Below, one piece after another: positions 1 to 8,085 of a DNA stretch of 64,000 bases. Numbering within the stretch: position 1 is the first letter of the stretch; every line of letters starts with the position of its first letter. Both the position numbers and the translations under genes were made by a program. A model generated the notes under the pieces. That model did not search any database. It was not told where the DNA came from and saw only the letters and a program-made list of their open reading frames with translations. This DNA comes from Blastochloris tepida (GTDB taxonomy: Bacteria > Pseudomonadota > Alphaproteobacteria > Rhizobiales > Xanthobacteraceae): NCBI RefSeq assembly GCF_003966715.1, contig NZ_AP018907.1, positions 1,352,001 through 1,416,000 of the forward strand. The letters run 5' to 3'.

Positions 1-29
1 TCTCCGGCTTGGTCAGCCGGAAACCGCAT
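1..29 (+). repeat. Fragment of three-hairpin intergenic repeat (third hairpin)
   Basis: The first 29 bases match the last hairpin of the element seen in full at 3127-3253: a CCGGCTTGGTCAGCCGG stem-loop followed by AAACCGCAT. The rest of the copy would lie left of the window. Confidence 0.55.
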
Positions 30-40
30 AAACGCAAATC

Positions 41-67
41 GCGGCGGCGCCTGTGTGACGCCGCCGC
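41..67 (-). terminator. Possible terminator hairpin downstream of the 100-aa secreted protein
   Basis: A perfect 9-bp GC stem (GCGGCGGCG with CGCCGCCGC) and 9-base loop lie 50 bases beyond the minus-strand gene at 117-419. On the minus strand the stem is followed by GATTTGCGTTT, a weak T-rich tail, so function as a terminator is only plausible. Confidence 0.4.
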
Positions 68-116
68 GGGTTCGGGTCAAGAGAGCCGGGCGCGCCGCGA
101 CCCTCCAGGAATGAAC

Positions 117-419
117 TCAGCGCCAGCCGCAGACGCGCCGGCCGCGATGCCACCAGCACACCCAGCGCTGCCGCACGCACACGCGCCGGCCCCAGCGGTC
201 CCAGTAGCACCGCGTGCGCCACTGCACGGTCTCGGCCTTGACGGTGTCCCGCTCCGGGCGGAACAGCGCGTCGAAGGCGGTGGCGTCCTCGGGGGTGCCG
301 GGCGGAATGGGCGAGGCGGGTGCGGCCTCGGCGCTGCCGGACCCGATCGTGAGGGCAGCGGCGCCGAGGGCCACGGCGCCGAATACGAAGGCGCGGCGAT
401 GAAGCTGGGTGTCGGTCAT
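117..419 (-). CDS. Small exported protein with Tat-like signal and Trp/Arg/Cys-rich tail
   Basis: This 100-aa protein has a twin-arginine-like start (HRRAFVFG, residues 8-15), a hydrophobic run to about residue 28 and an AEA cleavage-like site, so export to the periplasm is likely. The C-terminal 33 residues are extreme: five Cys-free basic blocks alternate with Trp and four Cys (RCYWDRW, RRVCVRQRW, WWHRGRRVCGWR). Similar short proteins with Trp/Arg-rich ends are frequent in Hyphomicrobiales but I know no function for them. AGGAG stands 6 bases before the ATG, which fixes the start. It is transcribed alone. Confidence 0.7.
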   Translation of the reverse strand: MTDTQLHRRAFVFGAVALGAAALTIGSGSAEAAPASPIPPGTPEDATAFDALFRPERDTVKAETVQWRTRCYWDRWGRRVCVRQRWVCWWHRGRRVCGWR

Positions 420-503
420 GGCGTGCTCCTGCTTTCTCCTGCTGCGGGGATGTTGTCCTTACTTTCCGCAACGCCCTGCGATCCGAATGGTTCGACGAAT
501 AGT

Positions 504-1841
504 TCACACCTCGAATTCCCCTTCGGCAAGACCTTTATCCCCCTCGGCAAGACCTTTTTCCGCTCCGGCAGCGTCCTTGCGGAAGGGGGTCTCGGCCAGC
601 AGCGTCCGGCCCAGATCGGCGACATAGGCGCGCTCGCGGGCCAGATAGCTGGCGATTCCCCGGCGCAAGGCGGGATCGGCGATGTAGTGGGCCGAATAGG
701 TGGGGACCGGCAGATAGCCGCGCGCCAGCTTGTGCTCGCCCTGGGCGCCGGCCTCCACCCGCGCCAGGCCGAGTTCGATCGCCGCCTCGATGGCTTGGTA
801 GTAGCAGAGCTCGAAGTGCAGGAACGGGTGGTGCTCGATCGCGCCCCAGTGGCGGCCATAGAGCGTGTCGGAGCCGCGGAAATTGAGGGCGCCGGCGATC
901 CAGCGGCCGCCCCGCCGCGCCATCGCCAGCACGATGGTGTCGGCCATGCGCGCCGACACCAGCGAGAAGAAATCGCGGGTCAGATAGGGCCGGCCCCATT
1001 TGCGCGAGCCGGTATCCATGTAGCAGGCGAAGAAGGCGTCCCACACCTCCTCGGTGAGGTCGGCGCCGGTGAGGCGGCGGATCTCGATGCCGGGGGCCAG
1101 CGCTTCGCGCCGCTCGCGGCGGATGGCCTTGCGCCTGCGGGCGTTGAGGTCTTCGAGGAACGCCTCGAACGACGCATAGGCGCGGTTGGTCCACTGGAAC
1201 TGCCGGTCGGTGCGCAGCAGCCAGCCGGCCGCGCCGAGTTCCAGCCATTCGCGCCCGGTCGGGAAGGTGACGTGCACCGAGGAGGCGCCGGTCTGGCGGG
1301 CGAGCGCGGTGAGGGCGCCGGCGAGGCGGCGGCGGACCGCGACGGCGTCGTGGCCCGGCCGCACCATCAGGCGGGGACCGGTGCACGGCGTGAACGGTAC
1401 CGAGACCTGGAGCTTGGGGTAGTAGCGGCCGCCGGCCGCCTCGTAGGCCTCGGCCCATCCCTGGTCGAACACATACTCGCCGCGCGAATGGGTCTTCAGA
1501 TAGGCCGGAACGGCACCGACCAGGGTGCCGGCCGCGTCGCGCGCGATCAGGTGGACGCCGGCCCAGCCGGTGCGGGGGACGGCCGAGCCGGACTCTTCGA
1601 GCGCCGACAGAAATTCGTGCGACACGAAGGGGTTGTCCGCCGTCTCCTGATAGGCGGGATAAAATTCGTCGCCGGCCGGTTGGGCGTCGGCCGCCGGCAA
1701 TACCGGCGCGCGGGCGCAGGCGTTCCACGCGGCGGGGTCGAGGCCGCGCAGGCTCGGCACCGCCTCGATGGTCAGGTCCGGCAGGGCGGCGGCGGTCGAG
1801 GGATCGTTCGTCGTGGTTTTGTTCGTTGTGGGTGCTTTCAT
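504..1841 (-). CDS. GNAT-like N-acyltransferase (COG3146/DUF482 family)
   Basis: The 445-aa protein matches the COG3146 predicted N-acyltransferase family, whose members resemble FemAB-type peptidyltransferases. Typical stretches include the N-terminal NPFVSHEFLSALEESG and the C-terminal HYIADPALRRGIASYL. No membrane segment or signal is visible, so it should be cytoplasmic; the acceptor is unknown. The last residues carry a short imperfect repeat (EKGLAEGDKGLAEG) encoded by a repeated 18-bp motif at 528-564. Start is the ATG at 1841; a longer frame is not supported. Function beyond acyl transfer is inferred from the family only. Confidence 0.8.
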   Translation of the reverse strand: MKAPTTNKTTTNDPSTAAALPDLTIEAVPSLRGLDPAAWNACARAPVLPAADAQPAGDEFYPAYQETADNPFVSHEFLSALEESGSAVPRTGWAGVHLIARDAAGTLVGAVPAYLKTHSRGEYVFDQGWAEAYEAAGGRYYPKLQVSVPFTPCTGPRLMVRPGHDAVAVRRRLAGALTALARQTGASSVHVTFPTGREWLELGAAGWLLRTDRQFQWTNRAYASFEAFLEDLNARRRKAIRRERREALAPGIEIRRLTGADLTEEVWDAFFACYMDTGSRKWGRPYLTRDFFSLVSARMADTIVLAMARRGGRWIAGALNFRGSDTLYGRHWGAIEHHPFLHFELCYYQAIEAAIELGLARVEAGAQGEHKLARGYLPVPTYSAHYIADPALRRGIASYLARERAYVADLGRTLLAETPFRKDAAGAEKGLAEGDKGLAEGEFEV

Positions 1842-1890
1842 GGACGGTTCCGGGGGTCACCGCCACTTTACGGCAAAGGCCGCAGCAGGA

Positions 1891-2643
1891 TCATGCCGGT
1901 TTCGGCCGGAAGCCTTCGAAGATCATCTGGTCGGCCCAGCGCTTTGCCCGCGCGCGGTCTTCGGGCGTGCGCACCGTCCAGGTCAGCACCGGCACGCCGA
2001 GCGCGCGCCGGGCGACTTCGGTCGCCACGGTCGGCAGGTCACTCAAGCAGAAGGCGACGAACTGCGGGCGCGACGCCGGCCAGTGCAGCAGATTGCCCAG
2101 CACCTGCTTGCGGATGGCGGAGAGGCCGTTCCATTCGGGATCGGCATAATGGCGCTCGGCGGTGATGCCGCGGACGATACCGGGCGCCAGCGTGCGCAGG
2201 TCGGCGATGGGGGCGGGGTCGAACGACATCAGCGCCAGCGGGCCGCCATAGGCGGCAGCGACCTCGGCGGCGCGCCGCACCAGCGTTGGGTCGCCGTCGA
2301 ACCGGCTCTTCAGCTCGACGATCAGCGGCACGTGCCCCGACACCAGCGTCAGCAGTTCGGAGAACCGCATCATCACGTCGTCGGTGTCACGGAAGCGCAC
2401 GGCCTTGAGCTCGGCGGCGGTGCGCGCGGCGACCGGCCCGGTGGCCTCGGTCAGGCGGTCGAGGGTGTCGTCGTGGAACACCATCGCCTCGCCATCGGCG
2501 GAAAGCTGCAGGTCGACCTCGATGGCGTAGCCGGCGGCCGCGGCAGCGGCGCAGGCCGAGAGGGTGTTCTCGATGACGCCGTCGGCGGCGTCGTGCAGCC
2601 CGCGATGGGCGATCGGGCGCGCTGTCAGCCACTCGGGTGTCAT
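1891..2643 (-). CDS. Glycerophosphodiester phosphodiesterase
   Basis: The 250-aa protein is a cytoplasmic-type GDPD (PI-PLC-like TIM barrel) that hydrolyses glycerophosphodiesters to sn-glycerol 3-phosphate and an alcohol. The family signature is complete: AHRGLHD with ENTLSA near residue 12-28, EVDLQLSADG (metal-binding Glu/Asp) near residue 42, and VFHDDTLDRLT near residue 55. No signal peptide is present. Its ATG (2643) overlaps the TGA of the upstream ridA-like gene by one base, so the two are translationally coupled. Confidence 0.9.
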   Translation of the reverse strand: MTPEWLTARPIAHRGLHDAADGVIENTLSACAAAAAAGYAIEVDLQLSADGEAMVFHDDTLDRLTEATGPVAARTAAELKAVRFRDTDDVMMRFSELLTLVSGHVPLIVELKSRFDGDPTLVRRAAEVAAAYGGPLALMSFDPAPIADLRTLAPGIVRGITAERHYADPEWNGLSAIRKQVLGNLLHWPASRPQFVAFCLSDLPTVATEVARRALGVPVLTWTVRTPEDRARAKRWADQMIFEGFRPKPA

Positions 2644-3110
2644 CAGGCGACCTCGAACAGGCCTTCGATCTCGACCAGGGCGCCGAGCGGCAGTTCGGCG
2701 ACGCCGACGGTGGAGCGGGCATGCCGGCCCGCCTCGCCGAACGCCGCGACCATCAGGTCGGAGGCGCCGTTCATCACCTTGGGCAGGTCGGTGAAGCCGG
2801 GGCCGGCATTGATGAAGCCCCCGAGCCGCACAACCCGCGTCACCCGGTCGAGATCGCCGATCGCCGCCTTGACCTGCGCCAGCACGTTGAGCGCGGCGTA
2901 GCGCGCCGCCTCCTGCCCGGCGGCGAGGTCGAAATCGCTGCCCATCCGCCCGGTGTGGCGCAGCGCGCCGTCGGGCGCGAAGCAGAGCTGGCCGGACACC
3001 GTGACCAGATTGCCGGTGCGGACGAACGGCACATAGGTGGCGACCGGTGCCGCCGGAGCGGGCAGGGCGAAGCCCGCCGCGATGATCCTGCCCTCGACCG
3101 TCCCAGCCAT
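2643..3110 (-). CDS. RidA/YjgF family protein
   Basis: The 155-aa protein belongs to the RidA/YER057c/UK114 family of enamine/imine deaminases or related ligand-binding trimers. Visible family features are the SGQLCFAPDG region, the AARYAALNVLAQVKAAIGDLDRVTRVVRLGGFINAG core, and the C-terminal LPLGALVEIEGLFEV. It has the slightly longer form found beside GDPD genes in Rhizobiales. AGGAGG sits 7 bases before the ATG at 3110; an in-frame GTG one codon earlier is too close to it. It is the first gene of a two-gene operon with the GDPD gene. Confidence 0.85.
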   Translation of the reverse strand: MAGTVEGRIIAAGFALPAPAAPVATYVPFVRTGNLVTVSGQLCFAPDGALRHTGRMGSDFDLAAGQEAARYAALNVLAQVKAAIGDLDRVTRVVRLGGFINAGPGFTDLPKVMNGASDLMVAAFGEAGRHARSTVGVAELPLGALVEIEGLFEVA

Positions 3111-3126
3111 CACGTGTCCTCCTCAA

Positions 3127-3253
3127 TGATACGGTTTCCGGTCGATCCCTACGGGATACCGGAAACGGTCTCGCCGAAAACCCCTCGCTTGGGAGCGGGG
3201 TTTTCGGCGATCGGCATACGGTTCTCCAGCCTGATCGGCTGGAAACCGCATGA
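3127..3253 (+). repeat. Three-hairpin intergenic repeat, full copy
   Basis: Three consecutive stem-loops are visible: CGGTTTCCGG with CCGGAAACGG around 3131-3161; TCGCCGAAAACCCC with GGGGTTTTCGGCGA around 3170-3213; and ACGGTT...CCAGCC with GGCTGG...AACCGCAT to about 3251. The same three-part layout recurs at 49042-49160 and 57049-57180, with fragments elsewhere. It sits between the ridA-like gene and the divergent eipB-like gene. Confidence 0.75.
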
Positions 3254-3389
3254 ACCGCCAACCCGTCATGCCGCAAAGTCATCGCGCAGGCGCAGGCGGC
3301 AGGCAAGCCGATTGGCCAATCCGCTTGACGTTGTAGCCGCAGCGGGCCGCAATTATGGTACCGCCACGCTTGTGGTCGGATTCTGGCTC

Positions 3390-4265
3390 ATGAATGCAAT
3401 TTGTCGTGTGGCGGCGCGTGGTGCCGTGGCCCTTGGCCTTGGCCTCGCTGCCGGGATCGCGACCGTGGCGGTGGCGGCCGGGGGAGTGGCGGGCGAGGCG
3501 GTGGCCGACGAGGCGCCGGCCTTCATCGCCCATCGCGCCGTCTACGACCTCACGCTGGACCGTCTGGCGGCCAAATCCTCGGTGCAGGGGGCGCGCGGCC
3601 GCATCGTCTACGAGTTCTCGGGCAATGCCTGCGACGGCTGGGCCATGTCGCTGCGTCAGGTGGTGCAGATCGACAGCGAGGACGGCCAGACGGTGTCCGA
3701 CACGCTGGCGACAAGCTGGGAGGATGTGGCCGGCCGCACCTTCCGGTTCGCCAACCAGAATCTGGTCGACCGAAATGTGCGGGAGATGAGCGAGGGCCGC
3801 GCCGAGCGCGCGGCGGACGGCTCGGTGGTGGTGCAGATCGCCAAGCCGGCCGAGGGCCGGGTCGAGCTCGGCAGCGGCGTGGTGTTCCCGACCCAGCACA
3901 TGCGCCGCCTGATCGAGACCGCGCGCAAGGGCGAGACCATCCTGTCGGTCAAGGTGTTCGACGGCACCGAGGCCGGCCGCAAGGTCTACGACACCATGGG
4001 CGTGGTGGGGCGGGCGATCGCCCCCGGCGCCGAGGGTTCGCTGGAGCCGGTGCTGCGGGTGCCGGAGCTGAAGGACACACGGCGCTGGCCGGTCACGGTC
4101 AGCTATTTCGAGGCGGGGTCGGACCAGCAGACGCCGATCTACACGCTCGGCTTCGAGCTGTTCGAGAACGGCATCAGCCGCGACCTCACGCTCGACTATG
4201 GCGATTTCCGGCTCAAGGGCGCGATGACGACGCTCGACATCCTGCCGCCGACGCCGTGCCGGTGA
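3390..4265 (+). CDS. eipB: EipB-like (DUF1849) cell-envelope integrity protein
   Basis: The 291-aa protein matches DUF1849, whose studied member EipB is a periplasmic beta-spiral protein needed for envelope integrity in Brucella. An N-terminal signal peptide runs to about residue 36 (hydrophobic AVALGLGLAAGIATVAVAA). Family sequences APAFIAHRAVYDL and GRIVYEFSGNACDGW are clear, and two Cys (81 and 290) match the conserved disulfide described for EipB. The ATG at 3390 places the signal directly at the N-terminus; upstream in-frame codons run through the repeat. It is monocistronic and convergent with the hlyD gene. Confidence 0.85.
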   Translation: MNAICRVAARGAVALGLGLAAGIATVAVAAGGVAGEAVADEAPAFIAHRAVYDLTLDRLAAKSSVQGARGRIVYEFSGNACDGWAMSLRQVVQIDSEDGQTVSDTLATSWEDVAGRTFRFANQNLVDRNVREMSEGRAERAADGSVVVQIAKPAEGRVELGSGVVFPTQHMRRLIETARKGETILSVKVFDGTEAGRKVYDTMGVVGRAIAPGAEGSLEPVLRVPELKDTRRWPVTVSYFEAGSDQQTPIYTLGFELFENGISRDLTLDYGDFRLKGAMTTLDILPPTPCR

Positions 4266-4333
4266 GGCGTTGCCGGTGAGGCGGACCCGCTCGCCCGGCG
4301 GAGGGTTTGCCACCGTCCAAGTCTGCGGCCTCG

Positions 4334-5692
4334 TCAGCGCTCGGTGAAGATGACGTCGAGCGAGTTGAACACCGGCTTCAGCATGTAGCGCACGATCGAC
4401 TTCGAGCCGGTCACGATCTGGGCCTGGACCACCATGCCGGGGGTGATCGGCCGGGTCAGCGCGCCGCTGCCGACGCTGTCGCGGGCGAGGCGGATGAAGG
4501 CGCGGTAATAGGGCTCGCTCGGCGCCTGTCCCGGCAGCGGGATCTGGCCCGCCTGCGGCATGAAGGCCGAGGCTGAGATGTATTCGACGCTGCCCTGGAC
4601 CGTGCCGTAGAGTGCGCTGTCGAAGGTGGTGAACTTGATGATGGCCGGCGAGCCGACATTGATGTGGCCGCTGTCGCGCGCCTCGATGCGCACGTCGGCG
4701 ATCAGCTCCTGCGGGGCCGGCACGATGCGGGCGACGGTGTCGCCGGCCTTGATGACCTCGCCGGCCGATTTCGGCCCGAGTTCCAGCACGTAGCCGTCGG
4801 ACGGCGCGCGCACCAGCAGCCGCTCGACGCGATCGGACAGCTTGGCAAGCTGCTGCTGCGTCTCGGCGAGATCGGAGGCGGCCTTCGCCCGTTCCTCGGC
4901 GATCTTGCGCTCGGCGTTGGCCCGTGCCTCGGTGCGCGCCTTCTCGGCCTCGGTGGCGGCGTCCTCGGCGGATTTGAGCTTGGCTTCCAGATTGGCGATC
5001 TCGCCCTCGGCCTTCTGCGCCGCGAGCTTCCATTCCAGATAGGTCTTCTTCGAGGTGTGGCCGTTGACGATCAGCTTGCTCTGGATGGCAAGCTGCTCGC
5101 GCTGGGTCTCGGCCTGCAGCCTTGCGTTCGCCAGATCGCTGCGGACGCCGGCAAGCTCGCTCTGGCGCTGCGCGATGCGGGCCGCGAGCGTGGCGTCCTC
5201 GCTCTGGCGCTGCTGGACGGCGCTGGAATAGAGCTGCACCTGTTCCGACACCAGCGCGGCGTGCTCTGGCGCGACGTTGCTGAAGTTCGGCACCTCGCCG
5301 CGGCTCAGCGCATTGAGCCGGATCAGTTGCAGCGTGAGGGCGACCTTGCGGCTTTCGAGCTGGTTGCGGTCGCTTTCGCTGCCGACCGGATCGAGGCGGA
5401 TGACCGGGTCGCCGGCCTTGACGGTCTCGCCTTCGCGCACCAGCACCGCATCGACGATGCCGCCCTCGAAATGCTGCACGTTGAGGATCTGGCCGCGCGG
5501 CACGATCTGGCCGGTGACGGTGGTCGTCTCGCGCACGCTGGTCAGCGTGCCCCAGGCGATGGCCAGAACGACGAAGCCGGACAGCACATAGAGCGTCCAC
5601 GACAGCACCTTGGGCGGACGCCCGTCTTCGAGGACCAGCGGCTGGGTCAGCCGGTGCGTGAAGTCATTGTGGGTTCGCCGTCGACGCAACAT
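4334..5692 (-). CDS. HlyD-family type I secretion membrane-fusion adaptor
   Basis: The 452-aa protein is a periplasmic adaptor for type I secretion. It has one N-terminal membrane segment (about residues 30-50, VLSWTLYVLSGFVVLAIAWG), a biotinyl-lipoyl half (VLVREGETVKAGDPVIRLDP), a long alpha-helical hairpin rich in Gln/Glu/Ala/Lys (about 130-290), the second lipoyl half and beta-barrel (RVERLLVRAPSDGYVLEL), and the usual HlyD C-terminus. ATG at 5692 is preferred to a TTG three codons upstream. It lies 107 bp downstream of the two ABC genes and likely completes their inner-membrane complex; no TolC-type gene is in the window. Confidence 0.88.
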   Translation of the reverse strand: MLRRRRTHNDFTHRLTQPLVLEDGRPPKVLSWTLYVLSGFVVLAIAWGTLTSVRETTTVTGQIVPRGQILNVQHFEGGIVDAVLVREGETVKAGDPVIRLDPVGSESDRNQLESRKVALTLQLIRLNALSRGEVPNFSNVAPEHAALVSEQVQLYSSAVQQRQSEDATLAARIAQRQSELAGVRSDLANARLQAETQREQLAIQSKLIVNGHTSKKTYLEWKLAAQKAEGEIANLEAKLKSAEDAATEAEKARTEARANAERKIAEERAKAASDLAETQQQLAKLSDRVERLLVRAPSDGYVLELGPKSAGEVIKAGDTVARIVPAPQELIADVRIEARDSGHINVGSPAIIKFTTFDSALYGTVQGSVEYISASAFMPQAGQIPLPGQAPSEPYYRAFIRLARDSVGSGALTRPITPGMVVQAQIVTGSKSIVRYMLKPVFNSLDVIFTER

Positions 5693-5799
5693 GGGGCTCA
5701 ACCGACTGTATGCGCGGAAGTTTCACTCAAATTACGCTGGAAACGTTAACGGGGCGCAACCGATCCGCGATGGTGACTTCTTTCCCGCGGCCCTGCGCA

Positions 5800-8085
5800 T
5801 CAGGCCGCGAGCTTGTCGATGATCTTGTCGGGCGGACCATCGGCGATGATCAGTCCCTCGTTCAGCACGACGACGCGGTTCGCCAGCCGCATGAAGGCCG
5901 GGCGGAAGGTGACCATGATGACGGTCGCCGTGCCCTTCAGCGCCGTGATCCTGTCCATGAAGGCGGCGGCGGCGGTCGCGTCCATGCTGGCGGCCGGATT
6001 GTCGAGCAGATAGACGGGCGCCTTCTTGACGAAGCAGCGGGCGAGCCCGATGCCCTGCTTCATCGGCTCGGACAAGTGGTCGAGCCGGTTGGAGGTGAGG
6101 CGGGTCTCGATGCCCTCCGGCAGCAGCGGATGGTTCACGTCGACGCCGGCGGCAGCCAGCGCCGCGACGATCTCGGCATCGGTGGCGTCGGGCTGGGCGA
6201 GACGCAGATTCTGGGCGATGGTGCCGTAGAAGAAGTGCGGCTTCGGCGGCAAATAGGCCACGGCCGAGCGCCAGTCTGCCGCCGGGATCTGGCGCAGGTC
6301 GAGCCCATCCACCAGCACCGCGCCGCCGAGCGGCGGATAGAGCCCGAGAATGAGCTTGAGCAGGGTCGATTTGCCGGCGCCGCTCGGGCCGGTGATCGCG
6401 ATCACCTCGCCGGGCTTCACCTGAAGCTGGACGCCGCGCAAGGCCGGCTCGGTGCGCCGCGGATAGCGGAAGACGAGGCGGTTGAGGGTCAGCTGGCCGC
6501 CGAACTCGCGCCGGAACGAGCGCGTGCCGAGCGGCGCGTGCTCGCCCTTGATGGTCATCAGCCGGTTGAGCTGCTGATAGGTCTGCAGCGCCTGCTCCAG
6601 CCGGCTGGAGAACAGGAACGTGGTCTGCAGCGGCGACATCACCCGCCACACCAGCGCCATGGCGCCGACCAGCGCGCCGGGCGACATCGTGCCGTTCATC
6701 ACCGACAGCGTGCCGAACAGCAGCGTCGCCACGCCCGCGAGGCTGCCCAGCGTCTGGGCGAGGTTCTGCAGCACGCTGTTGAGGAACTGCAGCCGCCGGT
6801 TCTTCTTCGCCCATTCGGTGAGAAGGTCGCGGTGGCGGGCGATCCAGATGCTCTCGGCGTTGAGGTCGCGGATGGCCTGACGCTTGCCGAGGATCTCGCG
6901 CAACAGGAGTTGGAGCCGCTGGCGGACGTCGCCGGCCGCGTTGGTGCGGTGCTTGAGCAGCGGCAGCGTGACTGCCGACATCAGCGCGAACACCACCAGC
7001 AGCGACGCCGGAACCCAGACGAGATGGCCGCCCCAGATGGCGATGGCGATGAGGAACACCACCACGAACGGGATGTCGATGATCGCGGTGACCAGGGCGC
7101 CGGTGAAGGTGTCGCGCAGCGTCTCGAACTGGCGCAGGCGCGCAACCTGCGTGCCGATCGGCGCGGTCTCGACCATCGCGATCGGCATCTGCAGCAATTG
7201 GCTGAACGCCGACATGGCCGAGAGCGCATCGATGCGCGCGCCGAAATAGGCGATCATTCGCGCCCGCACGTAGCGCAGCGCCAGATCGGTCGCCAGCACG
7301 ATGGCGGTGCCGATCGCGAGCAGCATGACGATGCCGGGCGAGCGCGTGCCGATGCCGAAATCGTAGATCTGGATCACGAAGAACGGCACCGCCAGCGCGG
7401 CCAGATTGATCAGCAGGCTCAGCATGATCGCCCCGGCGATCGCCGGCTTGAAATGGCTGATGACACTGCCGAACCAGTTCTTCTGGGCCTGCGCCGCGTC
7501 CGACTCGTCCACCGACAGCCGGCGGACGGGATAGAGCGTGCCCTTGAGCGCGGACGCCTCGAAATTGCGGCTCTTGCGGCTGTCGCCGTCGAAGACCGCG
7601 AACGTTCCATCGGCATTGCGGTCGACGATCACCGACAGGGCGCCGGTGCCGGTCTCCAGCAGCGCGGGCAGCATGTCGTCGTGAAGGCGGCCCGCCTTGA
7701 GGCGGCGGGCATCGCTGGCGAATCCCAGGCGGGCGAGGACGCCGCGCAGATCCGCGATATCCGCCACGCGGTCGAAATAGGGCAGGGCCTCGCGCACGGT
7801 GCGGGCATCGCCGGCCCAGCCCAGGGCAGCGAGCAGCGGCGCGAGGCAGGCCTCGGCCGCGGTGGCCGGGGCAACGACCGCATCGATCTCGTCAAGCGGA
7901 TCGCCGCCGGTGCCGCCGTCCGCTGTCGGCGTCCCGGGCGCGGCCGGTGCGGTGTCCGGCTGGGCGAAGGCGCGCTCGAGGCGGGCCATGCTGGCGTGGA
8001 CCGCATGGTCGCCCGTGGCCGCAGGGCGCGGCCGCAGCGCCTGCAGCGCCGCCTCGTCGAGCGGCTGGCGGGGCTCGTCGATCAT
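5800..8085 (-). CDS. Type I secretion ABC exporter subunit A, with C39-like domain and degenerate ATPase
   Basis: The 761-aa protein has a non-catalytic C39-peptidase-like region (about 85-200, no catalytic Cys), an exporter membrane domain (about 215-500) and a C-terminal nucleotide-binding domain. Walker A is normal (GPSGAGKST, about 566), but the signature LSGGQ is replaced by LSEPM (about 670), the catalytic Glu after Walker B is Asn (LLDNPAA, about 690), and the H-loop His is Phe (VTFRPAF, about 720). By family it should move an unfolded substrate with its signal retained. It overlaps the partner subunit by 4 bp (ATGA). Two unlike ABC subunits plus HlyD recall the RtxB/RtxE/RtxD layout of MARTX systems. 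Confidence 0.85.
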   Translation of the reverse strand: MIDEPRQPLDEAALQALRPRPAATGDHAVHASMARLERAFAQPDTAPAAPGTPTADGGTGGDPLDEIDAVVAPATAAEACLAPLLAALGWAGDARTVREALPYFDRVADIADLRGVLARLGFASDARRLKAGRLHDDMLPALLETGTGALSVIVDRNADGTFAVFDGDSRKSRNFEASALKGTLYPVRRLSVDESDAAQAQKNWFGSVISHFKPAIAGAIMLSLLINLAALAVPFFVIQIYDFGIGTRSPGIVMLLAIGTAIVLATDLALRYVRARMIAYFGARIDALSAMSAFSQLLQMPIAMVETAPIGTQVARLRQFETLRDTFTGALVTAIIDIPFVVVFLIAIAIWGGHLVWVPASLLVVFALMSAVTLPLLKHRTNAAGDVRQRLQLLLREILGKRQAIRDLNAESIWIARHRDLLTEWAKKNRRLQFLNSVLQNLAQTLGSLAGVATLLFGTLSVMNGTMSPGALVGAMALVWRVMSPLQTTFLFSSRLEQALQTYQQLNRLMTIKGEHAPLGTRSFRREFGGQLTLNRLVFRYPRRTEPALRGVQLQVKPGEVIAITGPSGAGKSTLLKLILGLYPPLGGAVLVDGLDLRQIPAADWRSAVAYLPPKPHFFYGTIAQNLRLAQPDATDAEIVAALAAAGVDVNHPLLPEGIETRLTSNRLDHLSEPMKQGIGLARCFVKKAPVYLLDNPAASMDATAAAAFMDRITALKGTATVIMVTFRPAFMRLANRVVVLNEGLIIADGPPDKIIDKLAA

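Noticed and set aside
9..2165. A 718-codon plus-strand frame across the acyltransferase and small protein genes
   Set aside because: It is antisense to two supported genes with family matches, its translation is low-complexity Ala/Gly/Arg and it lacks a ribosome site. GC-rich codon bias produces such long mirror frames.
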